This document shows positions 6,454 through 8,160 of a DNA stretch of 8,160 bases, piece by piece. Location of the stretch: the NCBI GenBank assembly GCA_023253795.1, contig JALRFG010000083.1, forward strand, positions 1-8,160. Reading direction: 5' to 3'. Under the pieces are notes generated by a model. The model was not told the origin of the DNA and did no database searches. It saw nothing but the letters and a program-made list of their open reading frames with translations. A program made the position numbers and the translations under genes. The stretch is from Methylocystis sp. (GTDB taxonomy: Bacteria > Pseudomonadota > Alphaproteobacteria > Rhizobiales > Beijerinckiaceae). The number at the start of each line of letters is the position of its first letter. Position 1 is the first letter of the stretch.

Positions 6454-7821
6454 ATGGCGAGCGATATTCTGATTGTCGACGACGAGACGGACATCCGGGA
6501 ACTGGTCGCCGGTATTCTAGGCGACGAAGGCCATGGCACCCGTACCGCCAAAGACGCCGACGAGGCGCTTGCGGCGATCGCCGCCCGCCGCCCGCATCTT
6601 GTCTTCCTCGACATCTGGTTACAGGGATCGCGCCTCGACGGATTGCAGGTGCTGGAGGAAATCCAGAAACACCATAAAGGCCTGCCGGTGGTTATGATCT
6701 CGGGCCACGGCAATATCGAGACGGCGGTTAGCGCCATCAAGATCGGCGCCTATGACTTTATCGAAAAGCCGTTCAAATCTGATCGTCTGGTGCTGGTGGC
6801 GGAACGCGCGCTTGAAGCCTATCAACTGCGCCGCGAAATCTCGGCGTTGCGTCAACGTTCCGGCAATTTCGACCAGATCATCGGTTCTTCGCCGGCGGCC
6901 AATCAGCTGCAGCAACTGATCTCACGCGTCGCGCCGGTCAACTCGCGCGTCATGATCACCGGCGCGCCGGGCACCGGTAAGGAGCTGGCGGCGCGTTGCA
7001 TTCACGAAGCCTCGATCCGCGCCGACGGCCCTTTCGTCGTCATCAATTCGGCGACGATCACGCCCGAGAATATGGAGATCGAACTCTTCGGACAGGAAGG
7101 GCCTGATGGCAGCCGCAAGATCGGCGCGCTTGAGGAAGCCCATGGCGGCACGCTGTTCCTTGATGAAATCTCCGACATGCCGCTCGATACGCAGGCGAAA
7201 ATCCTGCGCGTGCTGGTGGACCAATCCTTCCAGCGCGTCGGCGGCAACACCAAGGTTCAGGTCGATGTGCGCGTGATCTCCTCCTCGGCGCGCGATCTCG
7301 CTTATTGCATCGAGGAAGGCACGCTGCGCGAGGATCTGTTCCATCGCCTGTCGGTCGTGCCGATCCGCGTGCCGTCGCTGGCCGAACGGCGCGAGGATAT
7401 TCCGGCGTTGATCCATTATTTCATGGAGAATATGTCGCTGGCCTCGGGCATGCCGCGCCGGGAAATCGCCGACGACGCGCTGGCCGTGCTTCAGCTTCAT
7501 GACTGGCCGGGCAATATTCGTCAGCTCAAAAACAATGTCGAACGCCTGATGATCCTGACCGCCGGTGAAGCCGGCGCGACCATCACCGCCGACATGCTGC
7601 CCGCCGATGTGGGCGAACTGGTGCCGGCGACGCCGGCTGGCGTTCGCGGCGAAAAGCTGATGAGTCTGCCCCTGCGCGAGGCGCGCGAGGTGTTCGAGCG
7701 GGAATATCTGATCGCGCAGCTCAACCGCTTTTCCAGCAATATTTCCCGCACCGCCGAATTCATCGGCATGGAGCGCTCGGCCCTCCACCGAAAGTTGAAG
7801 TCTCTCTCGGTTGAGTCGTGA
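6454..7821 (+). CDS. ntrX: Response regulator NtrX (AAA+ type lacking the GAFTGA loop)
   Basis: NtrX is the partner response regulator of NtrY. In 455 residues it has a receiver domain (about 4-120; acidic residues Asp9, Asp10; phosphoacceptor Asp53 in FLDIWLQGS, the NtrX-specific stretch; Lys105 in EKPF), an AAA+ domain (about 140-365; Walker A GAPGTGKE at 170-177, Walker B GGTLFLDE at 231-238, REDLFHRLSVVPIRVP at 292-307, WPGNIRQLKN at 351-360) and a Fis-type helix-turn-helix (about 412-449). Between LFG (211-213) and GG (231-232) the protein is four residues shorter than NtrC and has no GAFTGA, so it is unlikely to activate sigma54 polymerase. This is a known trait of alphaproteobacterial NtrX. 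It should therefore act with sigma70 holoenzyme or as a repressor. The start is supported by AAAGG eight bases upstream. Confidence 0.96.
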   Translation: MASDILIVDDETDIRELVAGILGDEGHGTRTAKDADEALAAIAARRPHLVFLDIWLQGSRLDGLQVLEEIQKHHKGLPVVMISGHGNIETAVSAIKIGAYDFIEKPFKSDRLVLVAERALEAYQLRREISALRQRSGNFDQIIGSSPAANQLQQLISRVAPVNSRVMITGAPGTGKELAARCIHEASIRADGPFVVINSATITPENMEIELFGQEGPDGSRKIGALEEAHGGTLFLDEISDMPLDTQAKILRVLVDQSFQRVGGNTKVQVDVRVISSSARDLAYCIEEGTLREDLFHRLSVVPIRVPSLAERREDIPALIHYFMENMSLASGMPRREIADDALAVLQLHDWPGNIRQLKNNVERLMILTAGEAGATITADMLPADVGELVPATPAGVRGEKLMSLPLREAREVFEREYLIAQLNRFSSNISRTAEFIGMERSALHRKLKSLSVES

Positions 7822-8049
7822 TTTCAATTAGTTGGGCATAGAGACGCGTGAACGTTCGCGATCGCTCCGAAGCGCTCTGGCGCCGATTGGCGCGCGCCGG
7901 CTGTGGCTTCTTTCTGGTGCGGGCGACTTGCGCTTCGTCAATAGAGAGGTTCTAATGGAGGCGAAGGCGGTAAAATAACAAACAATAATCCCGGGGAGGG
8001 GGGCGGCTTCAAACCGCTCGGCTCGATAAAACAAAGAACAGGACAGCCG
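7822..8049 (+). other. Intergenic region and hfq leader
   Basis: These 228 bp hold no convincing gene. The first part is GC-rich: a perfect GCGCC-GATT-GGCGC hairpin at 7880-7893 followed by a pyrimidine tract at 7907-7915 is at best a weak terminator for ntrX. A promoter candidate for hfq lies at 7928-7956. Its predicted transcript has an A-rich stretch at 7972-7989, a G-run block at 7993-8003 (GGGGAGGGGGG), a 6-bp stem with a 7-nt loop (8001-8006 with 8014-8019, one GU pair) and a second A-rich stretch at 8026-8045 merging into the hfq Shine-Dalgarno AGGA at 8040-8043. Other alphaproteobacteria often have trkA or other genes here; none is present. Confidence 0.6.
7928..7956 (+). promoter_or_regulatory. 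Candidate promoter for hfq
   Basis: TTGCGC at 7928-7933 and TCTAAT at 7951-7956 are separated by 17 bp. The -10 box matches TATAAT at five of six positions, while the -35 keeps only the TTG core (preceded by C, as common in alphaproteobacteria). Transcription would start near 7963 and give a leader of about 87 nt. The match is moderate, and hfq might also be read from ntrYX. Confidence 0.4.
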
Positions 8050-8160
8050 ATGTCGTCTGAGCGTACGCAAAATCTTCAAGACACATTTCTCAATTATGTG
8101 CGGAAGAACAAAGTTCCGCTGACTATTTTTCTCGTGAATGGCGTGAAATTGCAGGGGATC
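8050..8160 (+). CDS. hfq: RNA chaperone Hfq, N-terminal part (runs off the window)
   Basis: The first 37 codons of Hfq are present; the gene continues past the right edge. Hfq is a ring-shaped hexameric Sm-like protein that pairs small RNAs with mRNAs and controls their stability and translation; in nitrogen-fixing alphaproteobacteria it also promotes nifA expression. The N-terminal helix shows NLQDTFLNYVRKNKVP at 8-23, with Gln10 and Asp11 corresponding to the E. coli proximal-face Gln8 and Asp9, and RKNK at 18-21 taking the place of the arginine-rich rim patch. The Sm1 motif begins with LTIFLVNGVKLQG at 24-36. The start is supported by AGGA at 8040-8043, six bases upstream. It lies directly downstream of ntrX, an order conserved in this bacterial group. 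Confidence 0.95.
   Translation, partial: MSSERTQNLQDTFLNYVRKNKVPLTIFLVNGVKLQGI

Noticed and set aside
7880..7893. Hairpin GCGCC-GATT-GGCGC as an intrinsic terminator for ntrX
   Set aside because: The stem is only 5 bp and the nearest T-rich stretch is about 14 nt downstream and mixed with C, so it is too weak to call a terminator.
7832..7978. Open frame from a TTG at 7832 to TAA at 7978, and a 7-codon ATG frame (MEAKAVK) at 7955-7978 with AGAGAGG upstream
   Set aside because: The long version has a TTG start without a Shine-Dalgarno and unremarkable composition. The short version has a plausible ribosome site but conflicts with the candidate hfq -10 box at 7951-7956; a leader peptide cannot be supported from one sequence.
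7828..8079. 83-codon minus-strand open frame across the hfq start
   Set aside because: It overlaps the hfq start antisense, has no recognisable motif and no clear ribosome site.

Overview
The window is chromosomal DNA of an alphaproteobacterium, most likely of the order Hyphomicrobiales (Rhizobiales). It is GC-rich, and the gene order is the nitrogen-regulation locus typical of that group: ispD(F) (divergent) / dusB(nifR3)-ntrB-ntrC / ntrY-ntrX / hfq. Protein signatures such as the NtrB H-box context, the NtrC receiver and the WLQGS stretch of NtrX fit the same group. Genus cannot be fixed from the sequence. I see no mobile element, CRISPR array, tRNA, rRNA or other sign of recent transfer.

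Layout. Positions 1-211 (minus strand) hold the N-terminal end of IspD or bifunctional IspDF (isoprenoid synthesis). A 162-bp divergent spacer (212-373) carries a well-formed sigma70-type promoter almost abutting dusB. dusB (374-1417), ntrB (1414-2619) and ntrC (2616-4094) are joined by two ATGA stop/start overlaps and are surely one transcription unit with coupled translation. An 85-bp gap (4095-4179) holds a G-rich tract and a second promoter with the same -35 hexamer and spacer, placed so that the predicted transcript begins at the ntrY start codon. ntrY (4180-6390) and ntrX (6454-7821) are 63 bp apart. A 228-bp leader (7822-8049) precedes hfq, of which the first 37 codons are present.

How the genes work together. 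NtrB/NtrC is the cytosolic PII-linked nitrogen-status two-component system acting with sigma54. NtrY/NtrX is its membrane-anchored paralogue. Its regulator NtrX here lacks the GAFTGA sigma54-contact loop, so it probably works with sigma70 holoenzyme or as a repressor. DusB modifies tRNA and has the role of first cistron of the ntrBC operon. Hfq is the RNA chaperone that often follows ntrYX in this group.

The genes themselves are well-known families. The less expected signals are non-coding or at DNA level: two near-identical promoters predicted to give leaderless or near-leaderless mRNAs (dusB, ntrY); a 20-bp imperfect tandem repeat of a GACA-N5-TGTC dyad inside the ntrC inter-domain linker, with a period not divisible by three; a third match to that dyad across the hfq start codon; and an A-rich, Hfq-binding-like leader upstream of hfq. 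I found no credible new multi-gene system.
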